From Steromphala cineraria (taxonomy: Eukaryota > Mollusca > Gastropoda > Trochida > Trochidae), in contig OU744725.1 in the NCBI GenBank assembly GCA_916613615.1, forward strand, positions 54,397,575-54,461,574: DNA of 64,000 bases, written 5' to 3'. Numbering within the stretch: position 1 is the stretch's first letter; the number at the start of each line of letters is the position of its first letter. This document shows positions 1 to 10,326 of this stretch, piece by piece. Below the pieces are notes generated by a model that had not been told where the DNA came from, searched no databases, and saw only the letters and a program-made list of their open reading frames with translations. A program made the position numbers and the translations under genes.

Positions 1-598
1 CCTCGTGCTTCCAGCTGGTCACACGTCAAAAGAAAATTGATAATCTTTATTATGAATTACTATCACCAAATTGACACTAATAGAGTTGAATTTAAGCTCT
101 TGTCATATCTGAGCAAGCCTCTGTTCTTATTAGCTACAAATCAACTCAAGGGCAAAGTTTTCAAAACATTGTGAATCATGTAACAGACACTGTAACGATT
201 TGGACTGTCATACTATTCTACACTGAACATTTTATGTACAACAGAAATCAGTTATTTTCCAAACTTCTAGATCTTTTTGATGTTGATGTATATGTACAAA
301 TTGAACTATTAACAGAAGATGAAATGCTCTCTCTTTTTTCTGGAGGAAAATTACCTATAACTAACCAAATAGATGAAATGCCATGGAGATGTATGATAAT
401 CCTTTACAGTAAATACCTATATTCCTTATCCTCCTCGCTCAAGTGTACATATTAGATATTTTTCTTGACGTTGCTTTGTACATATCATTTTCTGTGGACA
501 TGTCATAATTATGTGATGTAAATTGATATGTGTACAATGATCTTCAGATTGATATCTGGAGGAAATAAAAGAAATTCATTCATTCATTCATTTTCTAA
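1..598 (+). mobile_element. 3' end of a non-LTR retrotransposon (LINE fragment)
   Basis: A short open frame at 171-455 resembles the C-terminal tail of LINE polymerase proteins (hydrophobic, rich in Leu, Asp and Tyr, ending in a run of Ser and Leu). It is followed by an AT-rich untranslated tail, AATAAA near 564 and a terminal (ATTC)n run at about 575-595. That order is typical of a LINE 3' end on the + strand. The 5' part lies outside the window. The ending is clear; the family is not. Confidence 0.45.
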
Positions 599-1239
599 GG
601 TTGCAACACAAGATATCTACCTTTACCTTATTTGCAGCCAATAATAACACGTCTTGGATACTTTGTGAATCATATGGTGACATTGAAAATATCATGCATT
701 TATGTAAAAAAAATTATTTACAGTGTGTGAGAAAATATTTGAAAAATAAAATATGGATTTTATTTTTTTTATATAAGATAGTGCTGTTTTATAACTCTTT
801 AAAAGATTTTTTGCTTTATGATAAATTTTATTTTACATATCAACCTCAAAAACTAATGAGATGGTAAATGCAATTGTTATGTAAAACTAAAATGGTTGTT
901 AAATTTGCTTTGCCAAAGCATACAGAACTGACTGAGATTTTGCGAATTATCACTTTTGAAAAAATCAGCATTTAACCTTACGCTTATGATGCACAGTTTT
1001 CATTATATTGGATTCTGGTACCACAAAATCTAAAGGGGGCGATGCCAAAATGTCACCAGTTACATAGTTTATATAAGTCAAAGAGAACTTAACCTTTCAT
1101 CCTTCTTAGATCCTTCATTAACATGAGGATATTCAGTCTTGAACTTGCTTTTGCTTCTAGATTTTATAAGAAAGTTATTTAGCAGGATGTCTTTTTTCAT
1201 TCTTAAATTGTTGCATTTGTATATATTAAGTCTCCCTGC
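599..1239. other. AT-rich sequence with no recognised feature
   Basis: The 88-residue frame at 601-867 starts at TTG, is Lys/Phe/Leu rich and has no family signature, so I treat it as chance. I see nothing else here. Confidence 0.5.
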
Positions 1240-1603
1240 TTAAAGGGGCAGTAGCACGTTTTTAGGGGGAATATAAGGTGATGTCAGGAAGTTGAAAATT
1301 AATGGTTCCAATTGAAAGACAATGTATTTAAAATAAATGGGGCAGTAATAATCCAAATATATAACGTAAAGTTTAGCCATGCGATTCCTTTTTCTTACAC
1401 AAAATGAATTAAAGGTGTTCACAAAAAATGGCCGCCAATGGATTTTATGTGAATCTTCATACTTTGTGCTCTGACTATGGATGATTGACTTGTGTAATGA
1501 GATTTTTGACAATGTCAAAATAATACATTTAACATTAAGTTACAATTATCAGTGAAAATTTTAGAATTTAAAATTATCAAAAAACGTGCTACTGCCCCTT
1601 TAA
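1240..1603. mobile_element. TTAA-flanked MITE, family A copy 1
   Basis: The element is bounded by TTAA at 1240-1243 and 1600-1603. Its terminal inverted repeats read AGGGGCAGTAGCACGTTTTT at the left and the reverse complement at the right. The interior has no transposase; its open frames on either strand recur in every copy and are by-products. A TTAA target suggests piggyBac-like mobilisation (inference). Other copies are at 3606, 35831, 39182, 51719, and truncated at about 18885 and 62796; a lone 23-bp terminus is at about 16536. Confidence 0.85.
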
Positions 1604-2019
1604 ATGTATAACTTGCATAATAACAATATTTTTATGATTGTCATTAAACTTTTTTTAGTTAGATAATCAATTGTTTTCTTAAATCTTTTACTTGAAGCCT
1701 GTAAGGCCTCTTAGAAAAAATTGGCTTATGCCATTGCCTTTGTCTGTTCTTGAATACCACCCTAGTACTACTGTACCCTAAAAACACTCAGTATGAAGAG
1801 TTGTGATTCCAAGCCCTCAAATATGATGCCTTGCAGACCATATACATTTAAACTTTAAAAATAAGGTTTTCTGGGATGAAAATTACTTTAAATCTACTAT
1901 AGCGTTCGTGGAAACGGCGAAAGCAGAGCAGCCCAAAACTGGTTTTGTCTCTACCACTGTACTGACTTCTGTACATCAACAATGAAATGGTGCTATTTTT
2001 AAAAGAAAAATACTACAAA

Positions 2020-2720
2020 AAATAGATGAGAAGTCATGACCTTGAAGCCTGACCTTAAATTTTTAATGTCAAACAAACCAGGCGGTCTAGTCAACAAATG
2101 ATTAAAATAAGTTTTTGTAAATTTCAAAAACCATAACTTGTGACAGTTACCTTTGACATTTACGGTCAAACAGTCATTGATCACTTTCGATTAAAAGTGT
2201 TTAACATTAAGGGGTAACATCAAAAATCAGTTCTCAGAGGTATTTAGGAGGAAGTTATGTAAATGAGTTCAGGAAAATTAAGCAAAGGAATAGTTATTGT
2301 CTAGGGCAAAATTTGGCTTTAGCCTTATCTTGCGACCTTGACCTTTGACATTCAAAGTCACACAGTCAATGATCACTGTTGACCGAGGATAACAATCATG
2401 TAACAATTAGAATACAAGTGTTTATATATTAAAAAAAAGAAGCATATTTGCAAGAATATGCTTTATTGGCCAAAGTCGTGTCCATGCTGTGACCTTCACC
2501 TTTGACCGATTGTAGCGAAAACATTTTGTACTTTTCCATCAAGTTAATTTATTACAATAAGAACTTCATGGAGCTCTAAAACACTTTTCAAAATGTCGCG
2601 TATAAATGACATTTTAGTGAATTTACAACTCGTGGCGTTGATTTTTGACCTTGAATGTGCAATGTCAAAATAAGTTACCCGTCTAAAGTCACGGTCACGA
2701 GATATGAGTAATGCTATGTA
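2020..2720. repeat. Dispersed repeat with TGACCTTGACC-like motifs
   Basis: Several motifs of the type TGACCTTGACCTTTGAC occur at about 2036, 2335, 2489 and 2648, spaced 150-300 bp apart in AT-rich sequence. They resemble nuclear-receptor half-sites but look like decayed repeats of one unit, so I annotate only a repeat. Confidence 0.35.
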
Positions 2721-3008
2721 CGTCCGTCTTGGCTATATATATGACTTCTCCCATTGAGGTTTCAAGAACTTTTGCACCTAACTTCCTTCTCTTAACCCTA
2801 AAGATCTAGCTAGGAATATTCACCTTCAAGGTCAAGTCATGAGTTGTATTACCGGTATAAATATTCATGATAACTAAGTTGGTTTTGTAATATCACGCTC
2901 TTACTGGCGTTTTCGGCTTTGCGTAGGAAGATGGCTAGGAGATAACTTCAATGTTTATTTCATGTTTTTGGTGGTATTCTAGCAAACACGATTTAACCAT
3001 TTACCCAG

Positions 3009-3197
3009 TCTGATTAAAATTGACCGTACTCCGAGGAATAAAATATCAAAAATATTGCCTCTCGGGGGCTCGAACCAGCCAGAACATCCTGTCTGTGAAT
3101 GAGAGGAAAGCCGGGCTGGTTGAAGTTCAAACCCCACTAGAGACAATATTTGTATACCTTTCATCCTCGAATCATAGTCGATTTTAATCAGACTGAC
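3009..3197. mobile_element. Small inverted-repeat element (MITE-like)
   Basis: The ends are inverted repeats: GTCTGATTAAAATTGAC at about 3009 and TCGATTTTAATCAGAC at about 3180-3195. Both are followed or preceded by ACCATTTAC, a possible flanking duplication. The interior is GC-richer than its surroundings and has a CTCGAACC-type box and inverted GGCTGGTT/AACCAGCC segments. It has no coding capacity. Confidence 0.5.
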
Positions 3198-3408
3198 CAT
3201 TTACCAGTTTTATCAAAACTCTTTATAGAGCATGATAGAGGCTATCTACATAAATGGCGTGACAATGCAAAACATCTCAATCATCAAGAAATGACAAAAA
3301 TATGATAGTTATTTTGTTCAATGAAAAACTGTAATCACTTTACTCTCTCAGACTGCTTAAGATAAGTTTAAAAATGCGTTTGACTCGTTCGCACACGTTT
3401 TATGCGTA

Positions 3409-3538
3409 TGTCATGGACCAGTATATAAGCCCTGATATTGTTATATATTTAAACCGATGGAATTACTGACTCGTTGCATCACGTGATTTCATCGGTTTAA
3501 ATATATAACAATATTAAGGCTTATATTGGTCCATGACA
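3409..3538. repeat. Long imperfect hairpin (51-bp arms)
   Basis: The left arm begins TGTCATGGACCAGTATATAA and the right arm ends with its near reverse complement TTATATTGGTCCATGACA. The arms also pair through ATATATTTAAACCGATG. The loop is about 30 bp and contains CACGTG. This is a non-coding fold-back element. Confidence 0.75.
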
Positions 3539-3605
3539 CGTATTTTTTTTTATCATGATAGCGACTTTATACCTACATATTATCACTAAAAAAAGAAGAT
3601 AGGCT

Positions 3606-3966
3606 TTAAAGGGACAGTAGCACGTTTTTTGATAATTTTATATTCTAAAATTCTCACTGATAATTGTAACTTAATGTTAAATGTATTATTTTGACATTGT
3701 CAGAAATCTCATTACACAAGCCAATCATCAATAGTCAGAGGACAAAGTATGAAGATTCACATAGAATCCATTGGCGGCCATTTTGTGTGAACACCTTTAA
3801 TTCATTTTGTGCAAGAAAAACGAATCGCATGGCTAAACTTTACGTTATTTATTTGAATTATTACTTCTCCATTTAGTTTAAATACATTGTCTTTCAATTG
3901 TAACCATTGATTTTAATTTTCCTGACATCACCTTATAATCCCCCTAAAAATGTGCTATTGCCCCTA
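3606..3966. mobile_element. TTAA-flanked MITE, family A copy 2 (opposite orientation)
   Basis: This is the same family as the element at 1240 but inverted. The left end is TTAA then AGGGACAGTAGCACG. The right end is degraded to TGTGCTATTGCCCCTATAC, with the second TTAA lost. It is more diverged than copy 1. Confidence 0.8.
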
Positions 3967-4611
3967 TACGCTGATACTTTTAAGCAACATTCACTACTTC
4001 ACAATCAAATGTCCATTGATATCGTTAATACAACCTTACAGTCCACCCGAGAGATTGATCATACACCATAATCGTGTTTTTTAAACCAATAAGCTTGATT
4101 TCTGTCAACTGTCAATAAGTTGCATGTTCCTTGTTTCAGTTTCGCACGAGGCAATGCGATTATATGCAGTGCATCGTTGTTTTATGACTTCATCGGTTTT
4201 AATGCGACCAGCTCATTTCCAATATCAAATAAACAAAGTAAGATTATTTGTATTATTCATTTCATTTCTATATCCATACAAGAGATGCGTCTTTGTCAGT
4301 ATCGGTCACCAATACAACTTCAGATTTTGATTTGCCAGTAAATGAAAAAATCACATACATCCATTTTCCTTTAAAAAATCATTTTCAACGAGAAATAAAA
4401 TAGATACTTTGATATATTTGAAAAAAATAATCAAAATTTGTTTGTGATTATTGTGACTATATGAAAAAATTACCAACATTTCAGGGTAGCAAATCTAGAA
4501 AACGTTGCCAACAATTAAGAAACAGGGTTATGCAAGGTTATCGCTATTATTAGAGAACCATCCACCTCGAGCCCTCTTGCCTCAGGGGAGTTCATGCTCG
4601 AGTCCCCCCGT

Positions 4612-5767
4612 CCCTACACGGCCTGTTCCCAATGTGCCTACATCCCAATGTGCCTACACTGCTATCAAAACAGAGACATGCATGGGTGGTTTGTGTATTG
4701 GGTTCATCCAACCTATTTGATAATGGACTATTCCACTTGAAATAAGTAAAAAGAAATTTGATGGGTTTGAGAGGTTTACTAATTTAATTCATAACAATAA
4801 ACAGTAACAGATACATATTACTTCACTTCATACATTTCCTGACATTTCATGCTTCTTTGAAGAAGACACACTGATACATCTGACTGCACTTAAGTATTTG
4901 AAATCAATGTCATTGCAATTTCACTAGGTGCCCCACAGCATCAACAAACTGCAGCGGTGTCTTCATCCCTGTGGACAGCTGGTTCTTCAGTCTCTGGATC
5001 TTGGTGTCCAAGTCTCTATATACCCTTGACCGCTGACGTCTGGTACCACCGTGTTCTAACTGCCTCCTTAGGACACGCTCTTCCCTCTCCATTTTCTTTA
5101 GTTCCCCGATTAGTTCGTAGATGTTGGGATGAGACTTCTTGACTCTTTTTTTCAACCCGTTGTGATATCCTTCCAAATGATTGTTTGTCCTTGGTCCAGT
5201 GTTGCCGTGCTGGTTCTGATTGCGGCACACTCAAAGTCAGTCTGCACAGTGTCTAGAGACAGTTCAACACCGAGTCGTGTGGAAACCTCTTCTTTCAGCA
5301 GGGTAAACAATCTGGTATACGTCGCACGGGTCTTATTAGGTAGGAGACAGAAGGCAACAGGGAACATCTTCCCCTCTACAAGACAGTGCACAGTGTACAG
5401 CTGCAGCCAGAGAGCAAAGCTCTCTACTCATTATGTGGGGAGCAGAATTAAACAATCTAACATTACTTATCAAAACATTATGTTTTATTTTGAAAGATAA
5501 GCTCTTTACTCAACGTTTTCTTAACACAGCTAATCAGTGTCTTAACCACTTTAACTCATCAGAACATCTAAGCAGTAGAACTGACTACGTTTTGTTAACA
5601 TTCTAATCTCCTTACATCTGCTTAGGTAACAACTGTTGATCTACGGGTCATACCCACTTTCTGAGAAGGGGTGTATTTTCAGTTCCCAAAGTGCCTACAC
5701 AGTTTCTGTAGGCACATTGGGATGTAGGCACAATGGGATGTAGGCACATTGGCACCAAACCCCCTAC
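4612..5767. mobile_element. Degenerate Mutator-like (MULE) DNA transposon
   Basis: The left side has AATGTGCCTACATCCCAATG (from about 4631) and the right side the inverted form, repeated as ATGTAGGCACATTGGG-type units (5707-5751). The near-identical CTACACGGCCTGTTCCC (4615) and CTACACGGGGTGTTCCC (5764) lie in direct orientation outside these inverted repeats. A broken transposase lies between them on the minus strand. The element is inactive. Confidence 0.6.
4910..5391 (-). pseudogene. MULE-type transposase remnant with internal deletion
   Basis: The first minus-strand frame (5391-5152) has the MULE core pattern LVEGKMFPVAFCLLPNKT, then TYTRLF, then QTDFECAA, matching the region around the second catalytic Asp of MULE transposases. 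A second frame (5230-4910) carries GPRTNNHLEGYHN, the conserved C-terminal motif of the same proteins, then a basic coiled-coil-like tail. The two frames overlap, so the roughly 80-100 residues normally between these motifs, including the region of the last catalytic acid, are missing, and a frameshift joins what remains. No flanking transposase N-terminus is visible. The family assignment rests on motif order. Confidence 0.65.
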
Positions 5768-5804
5768 ACGGGGTGTTCCCACACAATCTAGTTAAAACTA
5801 GCTG

Positions 5805-6157
5805 TAATGTTATCGTCCCCAAAGTCCTTACGTTACATCTAGCTACTAACCCACCTGGTCCGTGTTGCGCATGCGCGGAAATCAACCAATGGAAAAAGAA
5901 CTGGCTGATCTCTTTGAATTGGGTGTCGTTAGGATTTATATTGCATTTTACACATTATGAGCATAATTATCAGTGATTTAATGTATGACTTATTGGAAAT
6001 AAACATTACAGTTAGTTTTAACTAGATTTGCCGACTCTAACAGCTTGTGTTAACTAGATTGTCCGATTCAAAGGGATCAGCCAGTTCTTTTTTCATTGGC
6101 ACGGACCAGGTGGGTTAGTAGCTAGATGTAACGTAAGGACTTAGGGGAAGATAACAT
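5805..6157. repeat. Inverted repeat, about 110-bp arms
   Basis: The sequence at 5805-5930 (AAAGTCCTTACGTTACATCT ... AGAACTGGCTGATC) is the reverse complement of about 6050-6157. The spacer is about 115 bp. Both arms contain CTAGTTAAAACTAG-like ends. It resembles the long terminal inverted repeats of a non-autonomous DNA transposon. Confidence 0.7.
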
Positions 6158-6447
6158 ATAGATTGGTTCCCACATTGCCAGTCGGTCAATTTCACCATTC
6201 AAAATCATAGAGGCGTGATAATCCGGGAACAATAGGGGATTAACTTATAGACTGTTTCAGGCAAATGTTTTACATGTTACATAATTCAATATTTCAATAT
6301 GATCATCTGTTTTGCAGATAAAAACTCTTCATAATTCAATATTTCAAGATGATCATTTATTTTGCAGATACATAGAGGTTATCATAAGAGTGTGTTTTGG
6401 GATCGTAAATATCCTGCATTAGGAATAAATTTTCAAATCAAAAACAC

Positions 6448-6708
6448 TTAAACGTGTCTTTGACCTTTTCCTGGGACGCCTGGAACCACTGTTCTGTAGC
6501 TGAGAATGACAATCTTGACCCCGGACAACTGTTCTTTCAGGATGTCTACAAACTTGGACATGTTTGGGTTACAAGCTGACAGACTGTTCAGGTATAAGTG
6601 CCAACACTCACTATGATTGGTTGTTCTGGGTCCTTCCATTCCGTCTGGAAATAGTTCCACAACCTGCCTTACAATAAGTAGCCCTGTAGTAAATTCACAT
6701 TTACTCAC
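6448..6708 (-). pseudogene. MULE transposase C-terminal fragment, copy 1
   Basis: The 86-codon frame contains FPDGMEGPRTTNHSECWH, a variant of the GPRTNNHLEGYHN motif in the transposase remnant at 4910-5230, then a helical stretch (LYLNSLSACNPNMSKFVDIL) as in MULE C-termini. No upstream catalytic region is attached. It is identical to the copy at 8209. Confidence 0.6.
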
Positions 6709-6853
6709 ATTGACCTTTTTTTATCAAATCAAGATTAATCAATTTGAACTGCATTGGGTTCATAACACATAATTGGTGAACACTAGTTCAGTTAACGAAG
6801 GAAATATGTCTATTACTGACTAGTGCTCACCGAAACAGACAATGTAGTAAATA

Positions 6854-6944
6854 ATAACCCGGTACCGAGGGGTTATGGAAAATAGCCTTGCGAGGGCATA
6901 GCCCGAGCAGAGGTTATTTCCATAACCCGAGGGAATCGGGTTAT
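6854..6944. repeat. GC-rich hairpin inside duplication copy 1
   Basis: The arms ATAACCCGGTACCGAGGGGT (6854) and ACCCGAGGGAATCGGGTTAT (ends 6944) pair imperfectly. The loop contains GCATAGCCC. The same hairpin recurs about 1761 bp downstream at about 8615-8705. Confidence 0.65.
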
Positions 6945-8208
6945 CATTTGACTTACACTCCCGCGGAACACTCCTACAATGGTTTCAACTAAATTTGTTT
7001 ATATACAATCAATTCATAAACGTTTTTAATTTAGTGACATATTTCGCTGTTTAACATGTCTTGATAAGAATAAATATTTAGACTTCTTACAATACCCTCT
7101 GATTAGGGTTTTAGAACAAAACACTTGATTCCTTACATTAAAAACTATTTTTTACAATGTTTCAACTAAATTTGTTTATATGCAATTAATTCATAATCGT
7201 TTCTGTGGTATATTTTGCGGGTTGAGCATGTCTTGATAAAAATAAGCATTTAGACAATTTACAATACCCCCTGCTAAGGGTAAAAGAACTAAAAACTTGA
7301 ATCCTGACATTAATAACTATTTTATTGAAATATTGGTATATATTTATAGCAAAAACTAAAATCCAAACATGACAACAAAATTTACATCAAGCGGCATGGA
7401 TCCTCGGTAGCTCAACTGATATGGAGAAAAAAACATATAATATATATGATGATAAGATTACAAAAAATAATTTCCAACCCAGTTTTCGTTCACAATTAAC
7501 GATATAATTTCGAAAATAACCGATAACAATATGTATTGTTTTCTATACCAGGAAATATCAAAACAAGACCACCCATATATATCCAGGGTTATGATAGAAA
7601 ATAGTATTTGATGCAAATTTTGTATAATCCTAAATCATTTTCTCAATCAGGAAATAGGTTTAAAATTATAAAACGACTTTGACGTCATACTGCAGAGAAA
7701 AACTATAAGTCCCTTTGGCAGATATCAATATGAATTTAATGTATGACTTATTGGAAATAAACATTACAGTTAGTTTTAACTAGATTTGCCGACTCTAACA
7801 GCTTGTGTTAACTAGATTGTCCGATTCAAAGGGATCAGCCAGTTCTTTTTTCATTGGCACGGACCAGGTGGGTTAGTAGCTAGATGTAACGTAAGGACTT
7901 AGGGGAAGATAACATATAGATTGGTTCCCACATTGCCAGTCGGTCAATTTCACCATTCAAAATCATAGAGGCGTGATAATCCGGGAACAATAGGGGATTA
8001 ACTTATAGACTGTTTCAGGCAAATGTTTTACAACATGTTACATAATTCAATATTTCAATATGATCATCTGTTTTGCAGATAAAAACTCTTCATAATTCAA
8101 TATTTCAAGATGATCATTTATTTTGCAGATACATAGAGGTTATCATAAGAGTGTGTTTTGGGATCGTAAATATCCTGCATTAGGAATAAATTTTCAAATC
8201 AAAAACAC

Positions 8209-8469
8209 TTAAACGTGTCTTTGACCTTTTCCTGGGACGCCTGGAACCACTGTTCTGTAGCTGAGAATGACAATCTTGACCCCGGACAACTGTTCTTTCA
8301 GGATGTCTACAAACTTGGACATGTTTGGGTTACAAGCTGACAGACTGTTCAGGTATAAGTGCCAACACTCACTATGATTGGTTGTTCTGGGTCCTTCCAT
8401 TCCGTCTGGAAATAGTTCCACAACCTGCCTTACAATAAGTAGCCCTGTAGTAAATTCACATTTACTCAC
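8209..8469 (-). pseudogene. MULE transposase C-terminal fragment, copy 2
   Basis: This is the exact protein-level duplicate of the fragment at 6448-6708, produced by the 1.76-kb tandem duplication. The same GPRTTNHSECWH motif is visible and it is equally truncated. Confidence 0.6.
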
Positions 8470-9516
8470 ATTGACATTTTTTTATCAAATCAAGATTAAT
8501 CAATTTGAACTGCATTGGGTTCATAACACATAATTGGTGAACACTAGTTCAGTTAACGAAGGAAATATGTCTATTACTGACTAGTGCTCACCGAAACAGA
8601 CAATGTAGTAAATAATAACCCGGTACCGAGGGGTTATGGAAAATAGCCTTGCGAGGGCATAGCCCGAGCAGAGGTTATTTCCATAACCCGAGGGAATCGG
8701 GTTATCATTTGACTTACACTCCCGCGGAACACTCCTACAATGGTTTCAACTAAATTTGTTTATATACAATCAATTCATAAACGTTTTTAATTTAGTGACA
8801 TATTTCGCTGTTTAACATGTCTTGATAAGAATAAATATTTAGACTTCTTACAATACCCTCTGATTAGGGTTTTAGAACAAAACACTTGATTCCTTACATT
8901 AAAAACTATTTTTTACAATGTTTCAACTAAATTTGTTTATATGCAATTAATTCATAATCGTTTCTGTGGTATATTTTGCGGGTTGAGCATGTCTTGATAA
9001 AAATAAGCATTTAGACAATTTACAATACCCCCTGCTAAGGGTAAAAGAACTAAAAACTTGAATCCTGACATTAATAACTATTTTATTGAAATATTGGTAT
9101 ATATTTATAGCAAAAACTAAAATCCAAACATGACAACAAAATTTACATCAAGCGGCATGGATCCTCGGTAGCTCAACTGATATGGAGAAAAAAACATATA
9201 ATATATATGATGATAAGATTACAAAAAATAATTTCCAACCCCGTTTTCGTTCACAATTAACGATATAATTTCGAAAATAACCGATAACAATATGTATTGT
9301 TTTCTATACCAGGAAATATCAAAACAAGACCACCCATATATATCCAGGGTTATGATAGAAAATAGTATTTGATGCAAATTTTGTATAATCCTAAATCATT
9401 TTCTCAATCAGGAAATAGGTTTAAAATTATAAAACGACTTTGACGTCATACTGCAGAGAAAAACTATAAGTCCCTTTGGCAGATATCAATATGAATTTGT
9501 AGCTGGGATGTTATCA

Positions 9517-9589
9517 ATGTAGTTAAACTAGCTGTACTGTTTACGTAGAACGTATGGGACGTAAACATTACAGCTAGATTTAACTAGAT
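9517..9589. repeat. Inverted repeat with CTAGTTAAA-type ends
   Basis: The arms TAGTTAAACTAGCTGTACTG (9520) and ATTACAGCTAGATTTAACTA (ends about 9587) pair around TTTACGT/ACGTAAA. The motif is shared with the inverted repeats at 5786-6050, which suggests related termini. Confidence 0.6.
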
Positions 9590-10038
9590 TGGGATGATAT
9601 GGATTTCCGAACCGGGGTGATATGGATTTGTTGACAATGCAACGATATGAGTGCTGCGCCAGCTAACCACTGTCCCTATTCGGAAGACCTCGTATCATGA
9701 TTAGGTATATTAAAATTAAACATTGTGTCAACTAAAATATGATATCTGTTCATTCGATACTACTAGAAGTAGGTGATAATCTGTTCAGTGTATATATCAA
9801 ACTTTTTACCCAAATATTAGTGTTCTTGCCTTTCATAGTATGTGATAACAATGATTTTATTTTACATCCATTAAAAAATCACATAACGACAGAAAAAGAC
9901 ACAAGGGTTCACTTTCCTTACTTTACAGTCAATACCGCGAAAAACTTAATTGCTAAATTGGAGATTTACGCTGCATTCGATCTAGGGTACACGTTGCATC
10001 CCTTTCTTTGTTTCTTGGAATGGTATGGTCAGGCGTGA

Positions 10039-10046
10039 TGACGTCA
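10039..10046. promoter_or_regulatory. Perfect CRE palindrome upstream of AIF1-like gene
   Basis: TGACGTCA lies 281 bp before the AIF1-like start codon in the otherwise unannotated upstream region. It matches the CREB/ATF consensus. Function is inferred from position only. Confidence 0.3.
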
Positions 10047-10166
10047 TTTATTTCGGTAGTAGAAGACGTTGTAGTAGGAAGTGACCGCTATTTCATTCTA
10101 ACGCACATCCCATATCTACGTACACTTACAAACATGAACCCGGGCGCCCTATTCTCATTATGATTG

Positions 10167-10174
10167 TCACGTGA
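10167..10174. promoter_or_regulatory. E-box palindrome TCACGTGA near AIF1-like transcription start
   Basis: The 8-bp palindrome sits about 150 bp before the start codon, at the beginning of a GC-richer stretch (10140-10330) that looks like the 5' UTR or core promoter. It is a candidate bHLH-zip site; no TATA box is clear. Confidence 0.25.
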
Positions 10175-10326
10175 CAACGCGGAAGCTAAAAGGCCAGATA
10201 AGCTCTGCGAGCAACCAGCGAACACTACACTGCTCAGAGACACACCACAGCGAGAGACGAACTCTGGTTTGTGCGAGTAGGGACGATAGTCTTAGAAACA
10301 AAGGGTTCCGAGCTGTGAGATCCATC

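Larger units (their letters stand above)
5977..9498. repeat. Recent tandem duplication, two copies of about 1.76 kb
   Basis: Copy 1 runs from about 5977 to 7737 and copy 2 from about 7738 to 9498. I see only a 3-bp insertion (AAC near 8033), C/A at 6718 versus 8479, and A/C near 7482 versus 9243. The junction shows a few bases of AATTT microhomology. Each copy has a transposase fragment, a GC-rich hairpin and AT-rich filler. It is either a very recent duplication or an assembly artefact from two haplotypes. Confidence 0.9.

Noticed and set aside
2320..2520. Nuclear-receptor DR1 enhancer from TGACCTTTGACC motifs
   Set aside because: The motifs recur in a decayed dispersed repeat with no nearby gene start, so regulatory function is unsupported.
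3060..3160. tRNA gene suggested by GGTTCGAGCCC on the minus strand
   Set aside because: Only about 55 nt separate the potential acceptor strands, no A-box or D-arm fits, and the segment lies within an inverted-repeat element.
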